A stretch of DNA of 35,761 bases from Paludibacteraceae bacterium. Lineage in GTDB: Bacteria; Bacteroidota; Bacteroidia; Bacteroidales; Paludibacteraceae. The notes beneath the pieces are model-generated. The model saw nothing but the letters and a program-made list of their open reading frames with translations. It was not told where the DNA came from and searched no databases. This document shows, one piece after another, positions 1 to 7,690 of this stretch. Within the stretch, counting starts at the first letter, position 1. Every line of letters begins with the position of its first letter. Made by a program: the position numbers and the translations under genes. Location of the stretch: assembly GCA_017628395.1 (NCBI GenBank), contig JAGBZD010000066.1:1-35761 (forward strand), given 5' to 3'.

Positions 1-60
1 CCATCGTTTCGGACGGATACTCTGCGGACAGGCGTTCTACTGTTTGGCTCCACCTTTTTT
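1..60 (-). CDS. IS3-family transposase OrfB, N-terminal fragment (cut by window edge)
   Basis: In the -1 frame relative to OrfA the minus strand reads RWSQTVERLSAEYPSETM up to the window edge. This resembles the N-terminus of Bacteroidota IS3 OrfB proteins, which carry the DDE integrase domain further on. No independent start codon is evident, so expression is probably as an OrfAB frameshift product. Only about 20 residues are visible and the catalytic domain is outside the window. Confidence 0.6.
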
Positions 61-393
61 TAGCAGGTCGATGCCGTCTTCTTGTTTGATAATCTCAAGA
101 AGGCGCTCATAGCCTGTAACGCGGAGTTTCTGGTACTCCACTTCGCGACGGAGACGCTCGTTCTCCACACATAGGTTCTCTAGAGCTTGGTCTTTTGCAT
201 CCATGTGTTTCGAGTTTGAGTGCAAAGATACACTTTTTTCTTGACTCTTGCAAGAAGTAAGCCATGTATTGAGCGTGCGTTGGGGAATTTTCCACTTGGT
301 ATAACATTCCACTTGGCTCATACCTGACTGAAAATAATCATCCAAAACTTGTTGCTTGAATGATGCAGAATAACGATTTAGAGTTCGCTTCAT
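37..393 (-). CDS. IS3-family transposase OrfA
   Basis: This 118-residue protein is the DNA-binding first subunit of an IS3-type transposase. Residues 1-50 hold a helix-turn-helix of the family type (SASFKQQVLDDYFQSGMSQ, then a second helix near WKIPQRTLNTWL). Residues 70-105 form a leucine-zipper-like coiled coil (LENLCVENERLRREVEYQKL) that normally mediates multimerisation. The length is normal for OrfA. It ends next to a run of seven A on its coding strand, with orfB continuing in the -1 frame, the usual IS3 arrangement for making the OrfAB fusion. Family assignment is good; the IS group is not determined. Confidence 0.85.
   Translation of the reverse strand: MKRTLNRYSASFKQQVLDDYFQSGMSQVECYTKWKIPQRTLNTWLTSCKSQEKSVSLHSNSKHMDAKDQALENLCVENERLRREVEYQKLRVTGYERLLEIIKQEDGIDLLKKGGAKQ
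55..61 (-). promoter_or_regulatory. Putative -1 frameshift slippery site in the IS
   Basis: Seven consecutive A on the coding (minus) strand, read as CTA AAA AAA G in the OrfA frame, match the A-AAA-AAA type of slippery heptamer. A -1 slip here joins OrfA to the OrfB frame. No downstream pseudoknot was identified. Confidence 0.55.
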
Positions 394-461
394 AAAACAT
401 GAATCTTAATAATTGATACTTTTTGTTCATTTTATGAGTAAACCTATTTCAGTATAAGACA

Positions 462-949
462 GTGCGTTTTGTTAAGATTCGCCCCTTCCACTGGTTTAGT
501 GCTACGGGGTCCCCGAAAAAGCGTGCTTTTTGGGGTGCATATCGCGGCTATCCCCACGAGAAATCCCCGCCTTTCTTTGTCCATTATCTCGAAAATATTC
601 GGGATATCCTTGTGTCCCGCCACCTGTCATGCCTTTGCCAGTGGTCTGGCAAATATCCTCCGTTCCCTATCGGTCACTTCGGAACAACCGGAACATCCGT
701 CCTTCTTCATCAGTCCTATGCTCAACGGTGTCCCGTCTCGCGTGTCCCGATTTCCTTCCAGCTACCGGTCTAGTGCTCGGCGGTAGTTCGCCAAGTATCT
801 TCCACCCTTCGATTCAGTTCTCGTGGCTATCCCCACGAGCATTTCTTTGATCCCTTCTCGCATCTCTTGCGGACCTTCTCCTACCATTTATCAAGCGTAC
901 ATTGAGAATCATTAAATTGTATTCAACCTTGCAAACATCCTAATGTTTG
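462..949. other. Gene-free stretch with degraded repeats
   Basis: Overlapping open frames exist on the plus strand, but none shows a recognisable domain, a credible start or coding-like composition. The stretch contains internal repeats: GGTTTAGTGCT versus GGTCTAGTGCT at about 493 and 767, and GGCTATCCCCACGAG at about 546 and 828. It also holds a palindrome shared with 22.1 kb. I read it as non-coding repeat debris beside the insertion sequence. Confidence 0.5.
506..537. repeat. GC-rich hairpin repeat, copy 1
   Basis: CCCCGAAAAAGC at 511-522 pairs with GCTTTTTGGGG at 525-535, with one bulged G and a 2-nt loop. The same arms, including the flanking GGGGTCCCCG and GGGGTGC, recur at 22141-22177 with a 5-nt loop. 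Role unknown; a terminator-like or short interspersed palindrome. Confidence 0.65.
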
Positions 950-979
950 TTGTTATATCGAAAAAAAGCACTACCTTTG
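950..979 (+). promoter_or_regulatory. Bacteroidota sigma-ABfr promoter for the 1049-3411 operon
   Basis: A TTG at 950-952 is followed after 19 bp by the -7 box TACCTTTG at 972-979, about 70 bp before the start codon. This matches the phylum's consensus (TTG, 19-21 bp, TAnnTTTG). Confidence 0.7.
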
Positions 980-1048
980 TCGCGAAATACAAACACCGTT
1001 GTCATTAAACCCTTTAACTGATTTGTCTAACTTAAAAACTTTACGACT

Positions 1049-1843
1049 ATGCAAACACAAGAACCCATCAATTCTGAGATGCAGGAGCAAGACACCCCGC
1101 AAGCATCAGCTAAACTCTCATCTCAAAAAGATTACTTCTCCATCGCACTTTCAACCATTCTAGGTGGAGCCACAGCACTAACCATTATCGCTCTCTTTGT
1201 TGGCGTTATCATTGCTGTCATCTTTGGCATTCAATGTGGCTATAATCGTTGGTTCTCAATGGATAACTTGGTCGCGGTTGGCAACGCGGGCTATTACTAC
1301 GACGCAGAAAACCATAGCTTCGTTGATCCCACACCACATCGCCGTGTCATCAAGGGGTGTACATCTCTGCAATACGCAGGTAGTGACACTATTGGCATCG
1401 TACAGATGGATAACGACAAGTATCGCTATCTCAATTTAAACACACTCTCTTTCCTCAATGACCACCAATACGACTATGCCTACTCGTTCTATGATAACCG
1501 TGCTATGGCATTGACCAACGATACCTTATATTGTATTAACATCCAAGGCGATGTCATCAACTCCGAACTCTCAAACTGGCTCTATCTATCCATCACGCCC
1601 CTTACCTATTCCATTATGTCGGAGGACGAAGATGGATATACAACCACCAACCACCTGCCTACTAACTTCTACCTTTACGAAGATATCAACCATGCTTATG
1701 GCCTAATGTCCTCTAATTTCACCCGCCTGACCCAACCGCTTTTTTCTGACATATCAGCACTAACACAGAATGTTTTTCTCTGCGAATATGAATACTCCGA
1801 AATAAGCGTATTAGTCAATCAAAACGGAGAAATAATCAAGTAA
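1049..1843 (+). CDS. Membrane-anchored hypothetical protein with WG-like beta repeats
   Basis: A 264-residue protein of unknown function. Residues 1-28 are polar. Residues 31-61 are a strongly hydrophobic membrane segment (ALTIIALFVGVIIAVIFG). The remaining 200 residues look extracytoplasmic or cytoplasmic beta-repeat sequence, for example KYRYLNLNTLSFLNDHQYDY followed by NDTLYCINIQGDVI. These resemble WG-type repeats (Y-x-Y-I/L-N-x-x-G), though loosely. It has its own promoter and lies 23 bp upstream of the AAA+ ATPase gene on the same strand, so the two are probably co-transcribed and may act together. The repeat assignment is by eye and weak; the membrane segment is clear. Confidence 0.7.
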   Translation: MQTQEPINSEMQEQDTPQASAKLSSQKDYFSIALSTILGGATALTIIALFVGVIIAVIFGIQCGYNRWFSMDNLVAVGNAGYYYDAENHSFVDPTPHRRVIKGCTSLQYAGSDTIGIVQMDNDKYRYLNLNTLSFLNDHQYDYAYSFYDNRAMALTNDTLYCINIQGDVINSELSNWLYLSITPLTYSIMSEDEDGYTTTNHLPTNFYLYEDINHAYGLMSSNFTRLTQPLFSDISALTQNVFLCEYEYSEISVLVNQNGEIIK

Positions 1844-1866
1844 ATCACCTCAAATTCCCTACTACA

Positions 1867-3411
1867 ATGATCACTCTAAGCCAAATAATACAAAGTGAGG
1901 ATAATTTCGATTATCCTTCGTATATGCTAAATATCTTTGAAACACTCGGCATTGACTATGCGATATGCAAGAACCAAAACGAACTCTTCGAGGGTGTTAA
2001 TCCCGATAGTATTCTAGTCAACGATAATTGGAAAGAACACATTGATTTAGTGGAAGTTGTCAAATCTCCACCGCCTCATACGGATTATATTTACTATCCG
2101 TCCGAGTACCTACGGGGCAAACCATGGGATTCTTCTTGTACAGTCTTCGCTCTGTTCTCAATACTATACAAACTGATGACAGGTCAAATCCCATATGTCA
2201 ACCACCTTCCTGAAACAATGTTCAACACAGAAGATAGTATCAAGTTCCTATTAAAAGCGCGTAAAAATCAGTTACTTGACTTATCGTTAATACCACCTTC
2301 TTTGCGTAGCATGTTTTCCAAGGGATTGAGCATTCCGCGTAAATACCGTTACAAATCTATAGATGCATTTATTGATGACTTCATGGTACTCCTGCCCGTA
2401 GCATTGAGTGAAACCATTAGTCATTTTACGCTTGAATCGTCTCAAGAACCAACACCAGATCAAGAGTCAGACTACGAAATAGACGAAAATCTCGAACAGT
2501 TCGAGCAACAAATCGACTATTTCAAGCTAATCACTTCCAGTCAAACAGAATTTTTCTTGCCCATCCAAAAAGATACAGAGGGCAGTTTGGATGACCTTGT
2601 GGGCTTGTACGATCTCAAGCAGTACCTCCGTCATGGAGTGCTCGCTATCATGAAGAACCCTGAGAAGGCACGCAAATACAAACTCGCCATCCCTAATGGT
2701 ATCCTTCTATATGGGCCTCCTGGATGTGGTAAAACCACCATTGCGCAGAAGTTTGCTGCGGAATGCCAAATGAATTATGCCATTGTGAACGCACAAGACA
2801 TCGCTTCTACATTCGTACACGGCACACAGCGCTTGGTCAAACAACTCTTCCAACAAGCCGAGCAAAATGCCCCAATAGTATTGATTCTGGATGAGATTGA
2901 AACCATGGTACCCAATCGCAATGACCCGAGTATGGTCAAGACGGCAGAAGACACCAATGCTTTTTTATCCGAAATGAATAATTGCGGTGAGCGCGGTATC
3001 TTTCTCATTGGTACCACCAATCGCCCACAATTCATGGATAGTGCGATCTTACGCAGTGGACGCTTTGACAAACGCGTGTATGTTCCGTTGCCTGACGAGC
3101 AAACGCGCAAAGAACTCTTCCGCGCCTATTTAGCAGGTCGTCCTATCGACACGAACATTGACTACCAACGCCTTAGCCGTTTAACATCGGGCGGGTATAT
3201 ATCTTCGGATATTCGCCAGATTTGTGACGAAGCAGCAGCTCGTGCATTCCATGATGATGCTATCATTACCCAACAGCTCCTTGAGCAAGTCATTCGTGAG
3301 GGTGGACCTTCTGTCAATAAAAACGAACTAAAGACATACGAAGAAAGCCGTAAACATATAGATCCAGCCATACATCATACGGCATCTCTTAATCAAATAG
3401 GATTTCGTTAA
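1867..3411 (+). CDS. AAA+ ATPase with an N-terminal pseudokinase-like region
   Basis: 514 residues. The C-terminal half (about 240-480) is a classical AAA module: Walker A GPPGCGKTT at 283-291, Walker B IVLILDEIETM at 337-347, sensor-1 GTTNRP at 382-387 and an arginine-finger region SGRFDKR at 397-403, all intact. The N-terminal half resembles the C-lobe of a protein kinase. GVNPDSILVN at 43-52 sits like a catalytic loop without HRD, YYPSEYLRGKPWDSSCTVFA at 76-95 resembles the APE and helix-F region, and YKLMTGQIPY at 101-110 follows it. Residues 190-215 form an acidic linker. It is probably an unfoldase or remodelling ATPase steered by the kinase-like domain. The ATPase call is firm; the pseudokinase reading is by motif pattern only. 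Confidence 0.85.
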   Translation: MITLSQIIQSEDNFDYPSYMLNIFETLGIDYAICKNQNELFEGVNPDSILVNDNWKEHIDLVEVVKSPPPHTDYIYYPSEYLRGKPWDSSCTVFALFSILYKLMTGQIPYVNHLPETMFNTEDSIKFLLKARKNQLLDLSLIPPSLRSMFSKGLSIPRKYRYKSIDAFIDDFMVLLPVALSETISHFTLESSQEPTPDQESDYEIDENLEQFEQQIDYFKLITSSQTEFFLPIQKDTEGSLDDLVGLYDLKQYLRHGVLAIMKNPEKARKYKLAIPNGILLYGPPGCGKTTIAQKFAAECQMNYAIVNAQDIASTFVHGTQRLVKQLFQQAEQNAPIVLILDEIETMVPNRNDPSMVKTAEDTNAFLSEMNNCGERGIFLIGTTNRPQFMDSAILRSGRFDKRVYVPLPDEQTRKELFRAYLAGRPIDTNIDYQRLSRLTSGGYISSDIRQICDEAAARAFHDDAIITQQLLEQVIREGGPSVNKNELKTYEESRKHIDPAIHHTASLNQIGFR

Positions 3412-3468
3412 TATGGTTTGCCAGTCAATCGCTGTGTTGTTACGAACGGGAATTTTGTTAAAATATTC

Positions 3469-3521
3469 ATCTTTTGTTTGCCCACCAATGCAATTGCATT
3501 CTTTTGGGCAAAACAAAAGAT
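3469..3521. repeat. Interspersed palindrome, copy 1
   Basis: Imperfect palindrome whose arms include TTTGCCCACCAATGCAA and TTGCATTCTTTTGGGCAAAA, bounded by ATCTTTTG and CAAAAGAT. It is one of four copies in the window (the others start near 23208, 23979 and 24601), all upstream of a plus-strand gene. Confidence 0.85.
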
Positions 3522-3528
3522 ACCCCTC

Positions 3529-3577
3529 GATTTTTATATATTTTTGCAGGCACAGTGTGCCGTATTTTTGTTCAAAA
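3529..3577. repeat. Repeat element with TATTTTTG arms, copy 1
   Basis: GATTTTTATATATTTTTGCA and CGTATTTTTGTT flank a central GGCACAGTGTGCC palindrome. The same flanks surround different centres at 23272-23327 and 24102-24157. Function unknown. Confidence 0.65.
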
Positions 3578-3578
3578 G

Positions 3579-3617
3579 ATTGACGACAATTGACAACCTT
3601 AATTGACAATAATTGTC
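3579..3617 (+). promoter_or_regulatory. Phased ATTGAC box array, copy 1
   Basis: ATTGAC begins at 3579, 3589 and 3602, and ATTGTC at 3612. The first and last pairs are each exactly 10 bp apart. The array ends 35 bp before the phosphoesterase's first possible start. Similar arrays lie upstream of three other genes in the window. Confidence 0.6.
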
Positions 3618-3652
3618 TTTAATAATGAATTTAATATCAGTTTCTTCATCAA

Positions 3653-4444
3653 ATGTATCACTCTAATATATACTCTACTATGCAACTTTATATTTTATCT
3701 TTCCCAGAAGTTCAATCCATCGTTTTCTGCGGTGATATCCACGGTGATTTCATCGCTTTGGTGGATAAACTCCGCCAGACTGACATTCACGATGCATTGA
3801 TCGTCATAGCTGGTGACTGCGGCTTTGGCTTTGAGGCTCCCGATTACTATGAGGATACCTACCAGAAAATCCTCCGCCACCTTCATGCCTACAACCTTTG
3901 GATTGTAATGTTTCGTGGCAACCATGATAATCCTGCCTATTTCAATGGGGACAAACGCATCACGCACGAGCGTTGGCAAACGGTTCCTGATTATACCATT
4001 TTGCAGGCATGCAATCATAATATTCTCTGTGTAGGTGGGGCTATTTCTATTGATCGCCAAATGCGTTTGCAATGGATGGATATACGCCCCGAACATGAGG
4101 CTTATTGGATAGATGAAGCACCCGTGTATAATCCAATGGCGTTAGATTCTCTCTCTGAACAAGGAGTAAAAATTGATACCGTTGTATCGCATACAGCTCC
4201 TTCCTTTTGCGAGTTGCAAACCAAACGTGGTTTGTCTTCATGGTGCATGAAAGATTCAGCACTTTGGAATGACACTACCCAAGAACGCCAAACAATGGAT
4301 GATATTCACGCCCATCTATTGCGTGATAAGCACCCGTTGAAGCATTGGTACTATGGTCATTTCCACCAATCCCGGCACTCACATATTGATGGAATCAACT
4401 ATACTTTATTAGACATTATGGAGTTGCAAGAACTTATCAATTGA
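3653..4444 (+). CDS. Calcineurin-like metallophosphoesterase
   Basis: A complete metallophosphoesterase of up to 263 residues. The family's metal-binding motifs appear in order: GDIHGD near residues 27-32, GDCGFG near 54-59, RGNHDN near 89-94, the histidine of VSHTAP near 181 and YGHFHQS near 235. This implies a dinuclear metal site and phosphoester hydrolysis; the substrate cannot be told. Two starts are possible, ATG at 3653 or ATG at 3680. The second leaves 13 residues before the first motif, which is more typical. The gene stands alone on the plus strand behind the mosaic repeat leader and has no visible signal peptide, so a cytoplasmic enzyme is likely. Confidence 0.88.
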   Translation: MYHSNIYSTMQLYILSFPEVQSIVFCGDIHGDFIALVDKLRQTDIHDALIVIAGDCGFGFEAPDYYEDTYQKILRHLHAYNLWIVMFRGNHDNPAYFNGDKRITHERWQTVPDYTILQACNHNILCVGGAISIDRQMRLQWMDIRPEHEAYWIDEAPVYNPMALDSLSEQGVKIDTVVSHTAPSFCELQTKRGLSSWCMKDSALWNDTTQERQTMDDIHAHLLRDKHPLKHWYYGHFHQSRHSHIDGINYTLLDIMELQELIN

Positions 4445-4530
4445 TTTACGATTTGAGCCTTCATTCGATGAGTTATCTTGCGAAATTAAACTAAAAAATA
4501 CAAATTTCGCCACCAATCAACACACATAAA

Positions 4531-4564
4531 TAGCGAAATTAAACAAAAAACATTAATTCCGCTA
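4531..4564. repeat. Inverted repeat in AT-rich spacer
   Basis: TAGCGAAATTAA at 4531-4542 pairs with TTAATTCCGCTA at 4553-4564 with one mismatch. The right arm recurs exactly at 4851-4862, making a 12-bp direct repeat around the segment just before the peptide locus. Confidence 0.6.
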
Positions 4565-4572
4565 CTAAACTC

Positions 4573-4603
4573 TTGCAAATCTCATAGAATTATTGTACCT
4601 TTG
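4573..4603 (+). promoter_or_regulatory. Promoter upstream of the AT-rich peptide locus
   Basis: TTG at 4573-4575, a 20-bp spacer, then the -7 box TACCTTTG at 4596-4603. The next complete gene starts 275 bp downstream. In between lie a broken ORF start and a conserved hairpin. Confidence 0.7.
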
Positions 4604-4622
4604 CAGCGATTTTAAACTATAT

Positions 4623-4673
4623 ATGGTTATGCAATTGATAGGAAGATCTAAAGAAATTCAAAAATACCAATAG
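4623..4673 (+). pseudogene. Remnant start of an ATP-binding protein gene
   Basis: A 16-codon frame beginning 20 bp after the -7 box contains LIGRSKEIQKYQ and then a stop. This resembles the N-terminus of Bacteroidota ATP-binding proteins of the DUF234/DUF4143 kind, which begin with a GRxxEI signature just before the P-loop. No P-loop follows, so I read it as the stump of a gene replaced by the downstream island. The similarity is short and only suggestive. Confidence 0.35.
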
Positions 4674-4679
4674 GCAAGA

Positions 4680-4701
4680 CCTGCAAAGCCGTAAGAGCAG
4701 G
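4680..4701 (+). promoter_or_regulatory. Conserved leader hairpin, GC variant
   Basis: CCTGC at 4680-4684 pairs with GCAGG at 4697-4701 around the loop AAAGCCGTAAGA. Copies at 11832-11853 and 14997-15018 have CCTAC/GTAGG and loop AAAGCTGTAAGA. The stem change is compensatory, which supports an RNA structure in the 5' leader. The flank GCAAGA before the stem is also conserved. Confidence 0.55.
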
Positions 4702-4878
4702 AGTAAAAACATGTAGTACGATAGGCGACAAGGCAGAAAAATTTAGAGAAGGTCAACACGGGGTAGAAGAGAAAATGTCTCTAACACCTCCTCCATACAC
4801 GGAGAGAGAAGAATGCCAAAGAACGAGATAACTAATGATTCAAACTTTTTTTAATTCCGCTAACGGTTAGAATTACTT
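4702..4878. other. Leader without a recognised gene
   Basis: Between the hairpin and the PP-loop gene only very short frames of 13-18 codons exist, none with a convincing signal. A 12-bp direct repeat TTAATTCCGCTA ends at 4862, matching 4553-4564. Confidence 0.4.
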
Positions 4879-5799
4879 ATGGGTGAATGTGTAACGATAG
4901 ATCAACTTGTAAACATAGAGCAATGTGAAATTTGTTGTACGCCAGTGGGGTATCCTAATGTCATATTTTACAGGAATAATGGACGAACACTTTGTGCAAA
5001 TTGTTATAAGATGATAAAAGAAGAAAAAATAGATCGAGAATATGAAAAAAATAATTTTCTAAAATTATTAGACTCGATTAAGAATACTGATAAAAGATAT
5101 CATGCTATTTTTGCTTATTCTGGAGGTAAAGATAGTACGGTTGCACTATACTCAGCAATAAAAGACTTTGGTCTGAAATTACTTGTATTTAACTTTGATA
5201 ATGGATTCAAAGGAGAACGCGTCATTAATAATATAAATAATGTGATTAGAGACCTCAATGTAGATTTCTATCAGATTAAGTCTCAAACAAGATATACAAT
5301 CATTCAAGATATCAACAATTCTATCTTTCCATGTGGGAGGTGCTCCTCATTAAAGACTCTATATCCGATGTTGACTAAAATGTTTGATGTAAAGTATGTA
5401 ATTACGGGCATTGAATGTGTTTACAATAATGAAGTCATTCGAAATAGAGGCACATTCTATCAGATAAATTGGCCCGCAGTATTTAATTGGAGCAAGAATG
5501 ATATTGAAAGTCGAATTAAAAACATTCCTTGGGAAGACCCTAATTATGGACCATTTGATTCCGATTGTTTATGCCCTATAATTGCATTGAGAAAAATATA
5601 TGGTTCAAGTGTATCTCCGAATCTTGATCTGTACTATGGCAAAAAAGAACAGCATGTTGTGCCATATTATGCGAGGTTAGTAAGGTATGGTGCCATTTCA
5701 AAAGCAGACTTCTATAAAATCATATGCACAAATTTAATCGTAGATAATGAGTGCTTAAAAGAAGAATTTGAAAAAATAGCACGTGAAAATGGAAACTAA
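4879..5799 (+). CDS. PP-loop ATP pyrophosphatase, N-acetyl-sugar-amidotransferase-like
   Basis: 306 residues. The PP-loop AYSGGKDSTVALYSA (79-93) marks an enzyme that adenylates its substrate before a nitrogen or sulfur nucleophile attacks. FNFDNGF at 104-110 follows as in WbpG-type amidotransferases. The N-terminus holds a zinc-ribbon-like set (C16, C19, C20, C39, C42). Two more clusters, PCGRC (C152, C155) and DCLC (C230, C232), could bind an iron-sulfur cluster as in TtcA-type thiolases. First gene of an AT-rich operon; its end overlaps the amidohydrolase start. In this setting it may activate a peptide carbonyl or carboxylate, which is inference. A sugar amidotransferase remains possible, but no polysaccharide genes are nearby. 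Confidence 0.75.
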   Translation: MGECVTIDQLVNIEQCEICCTPVGYPNVIFYRNNGRTLCANCYKMIKEEKIDREYEKNNFLKLLDSIKNTDKRYHAIFAYSGGKDSTVALYSAIKDFGLKLLVFNFDNGFKGERVINNINNVIRDLNVDFYQIKSQTRYTIIQDINNSIFPCGRCSSLKTLYPMLTKMFDVKYVITGIECVYNNEVIRNRGTFYQINWPAVFNWSKNDIESRIKNIPWEDPNYGPFDSDCLCPIIALRKIYGSSVSPNLDLYYGKKEQHVVPYYARLVRYGAISKADFYKIICTNLIVDNECLKEEFEKIARENGN

Positions 5800-6733
5800 T
5801 TACAAAGAATACATTAAAGGAATATTAACGAATACTGCCCATATAATTGACACCCATACACATATAGGGGTTGCTATTGGCAAGTATGTTAAAGGCTTGG
5901 GCGGGTATTGTCAGTCTTTAGAGGAATTGAGACTGAAAATGTTATTGAATGAAGTAGATCTCTCATTTGTTTTTCCATTTCCCGAAATGGAAGGTAATTT
6001 TTTGTCGAATATTAAGCAAAATAATGGTCAAATATTTACGAGGGAAGATTTCGATTACCAACTCTCAAACCTTAATATGGTGAATGAAATAATTAATAAA
6101 CATTACAACATGTTTATTCCTTTTATGATTATCAATCCAAAAAACAACACTGATCATATAATCAACTTTTTCAAAAAAAATAACCAATATTTATTTGGAT
6201 TTAAAATACATACAAAATCAAACGACATCTCTCCCGAGGAGATAACCGATTGTAAATTTTTAGATTTCTGTAAAAGTAATAAGTTACCCATTATATTCCA
6301 CTCACGTGCGTGCGATGAAAGATATTCATATCATTCTATACTTAAATTTGCAAAAAAAAATCCCTCAATAAATGTTTGTGTAGCTCATGCTGCAGGTTTT
6401 GATAAGCATTTTTATAGTGAGATACAAAATTTTAATAATGTATATTTTGATGTCTCCCCGTTGTTGTATTTATGTAAGCATGCTAGTGACGGAAATAAAA
6501 ATATAATATCCAAGGAACCAGTTGATATTGACTTTGAGAATCCAAGAGAAGTTTTATATATGTTATATACTTTGGCTCCGCAGAAAATCTTGTGGGCTAC
6601 TGACGAACCGTGTGGGCGTAGCAATAGTCACACATATAAATTACAGGTTGATATAATAAAACAAATGAGTAAAAATGTGATAGCACAGATAAAAAAAAAT
6701 ACAATAAAATTCCTATATCATGAAGAAATTTAG
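5783..6733 (+). CDS. Amidohydrolase-superfamily metal-dependent hydrolase
   Basis: About 314-316 residues of the amidohydrolase (TIM-barrel) superfamily. The ordered metal motifs are present: HTHIG near residue 24, lysine in FGFKIH near 140, histidine in PIIFHSR near 173, histidine in VAHAAG near 200 and aspartate in WATDEP near 275. It would hydrolyse a C-N, C-O or C-C bond in a small molecule or peptide. The start may be the GTG at 5783 or the ATG at 5789; both lie inside the end of the PP-loop gene, indicating translational coupling. Its 3' end overlaps the radical SAM gene by 14 bp. The substrate is unknown. In a peptide locus it could process a modified side chain or a leader, an inference from position only. 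Confidence 0.75.
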   Translation: MKMETNYKEYIKGILTNTAHIIDTHTHIGVAIGKYVKGLGGYCQSLEELRLKMLLNEVDLSFVFPFPEMEGNFLSNIKQNNGQIFTREDFDYQLSNLNMVNEIINKHYNMFIPFMIINPKNNTDHIINFFKKNNQYLFGFKIHTKSNDISPEEITDCKFLDFCKSNKLPIIFHSRACDERYSYHSILKFAKKNPSINVCVAHAAGFDKHFYSEIQNFNNVYFDVSPLLYLCKHASDGNKNIISKEPVDIDFENPREVLYMLYTLAPQKILWATDEPCGRSNSHTYKLQVDIIKQMSKNVIAQIKKNTIKFLYHEEI

Positions 6734-7685
6734 AAAAATATACATAAATATAAATTCAATATGTAACTGCAAATGTGTAAATTGCATTCTGTCTGAGGAT
6801 TCTAGAAAAATGCATGATGAATTATCTATAGATGAAATCAACAATTTGGTTGACTCTATTCCTCAAATCACAGATAATCAACATTATAATATTGCTGAAG
6901 TTAGTGGGGGTGAACCAACTCTTCACAAGCATTTTATTGAAATTGTTAAGATTCTTCAGAGTGCTAAGACAAAAGGTCATTTACACAAGATTGCGCTATT
7001 GACAAATGGTTTAACAGCCTCAAACAAAGCATTTTGTAGTGATATTTCTCAGTACATTGATGATGTAGTTATAACGTTGTATGATACAAATCCTATTAAT
7101 CATGATTGGTTTACAAATGTATCAGGTTCTTTTGTTGATAAAATTGCTGCGATAGACAATTTTTTAGAATGCGGTGTTAATGTTCATATAAAATTGCTAG
7201 TAATAAGACCATCATATCAAAGGCTACCAGAAATAGCAGAATTTATAAATCAGAAGTGGGGAAACAAAGTTCATGTTGCAATAAACGGAACCCATTATAC
7301 GGGTGACGCTCACAGAAATAACGATGTGTTGTTTATTAAGAATCAAAATGCTAAGCCATATATAGAAAAAGCATTAGATATATTAATAATGAATAAAACT
7401 ATTGTTAGTGTATTCTTCCCTTTATGTATTCTTGATCCAATATACTGGCAGTACTCTCCCAGGGGATTTAAAGATGTTATAGATGCATCTCTATCAATAT
7501 CTCCTAAATATAAAATCGGGAAGGCCGATAGACTTCTTGACGAGTTTATTCATAGAAATGATGTATGTGAATCTTGTTTGTTGGTAGAAAGATGCAACTG
7601 GCCATGGAAGAGATATTGTGAAATTTTAGATGAGCAGGAGATTATCGAAGCGAAAAACAATATGTATAAAAATATAATAAATTGA
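6720..7685 (+). CDS. Radical SAM enzyme with C-terminal auxiliary-cluster cysteines
   Basis: 321 residues. The radical SAM motif Cx3Cx2C is C15, C19, C22 in CNCKCVNC, followed by SGGEPT at 62-67 for SAM binding and LLTNG at 93-97. A cysteine set near the C-terminus (C283, C286, C292, C300; VCESCLLVERCNWPWKRYC) resembles a short SPASM-type auxiliary cluster, common in peptide-modifying enzymes. The start codon lies inside the amidohydrolase gene, and the gene ends 5 bp before a tiny Cys-containing ORF, the typical precursor position. It would make the 5'-deoxyadenosyl radical to modify that peptide, for example by a thioether or carbon-carbon link. The exact reaction is not deducible. Confidence 0.85.
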   Translation: MKKFRKIYININSICNCKCVNCILSEDSRKMHDELSIDEINNLVDSIPQITDNQHYNIAEVSGGEPTLHKHFIEIVKILQSAKTKGHLHKIALLTNGLTASNKAFCSDISQYIDDVVITLYDTNPINHDWFTNVSGSFVDKIAAIDNFLECGVNVHIKLLVIRPSYQRLPEIAEFINQKWGNKVHVAINGTHYTGDAHRNNDVLFIKNQNAKPYIEKALDILIMNKTIVSVFFPLCILDPIYWQYSPRGFKDVIDASLSISPKYKIGKADRLLDEFIHRNDVCESCLLVERCNWPWKRYCEILDEQEIIEAKNNMYKNIIN

Positions 7686-7690
7686 GAATC

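Larger units (their letters stand above)
1..461 (-). mobile_element. IS3-family insertion sequence, partial (5' end and orfA)
   Basis: The minus strand carries an IS3-type orfA and the first codons of orfB, and the element leaves the window at base 1. I place its outer end near base 461 because the minus strand there starts TGTCTTATACTGAAATAGG, a plausible IS3-type terminus beginning with TG. The partner terminus and the target duplication lie outside the window, so this boundary is inferred. Confidence 0.6.

Noticed and set aside
462-850. Overlapping plus-strand frames of about 100 codons
   Set aside because: Three frames are open at once, no domain is seen, and the DNA consists of repeats and a palindrome.
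3328-3609. Minus-strand frame of 93 codons
   Set aside because: It runs across the end of the ATPase gene and the palindrome repeat in antisense and has no domain.
4674-4701. c-di-GMP or other known riboswitch, because of GCAAAGCC
   Set aside because: The surrounding conserved helices of such riboswitches are absent; only one short hairpin is present.
4773-4842. 13- and 18-codon frames (MPKNEITNDSNFF and MSLTPPPY...) as extra precursors
   Set aside because: Too short, no conserved feature, and a better candidate follows the radical SAM gene.
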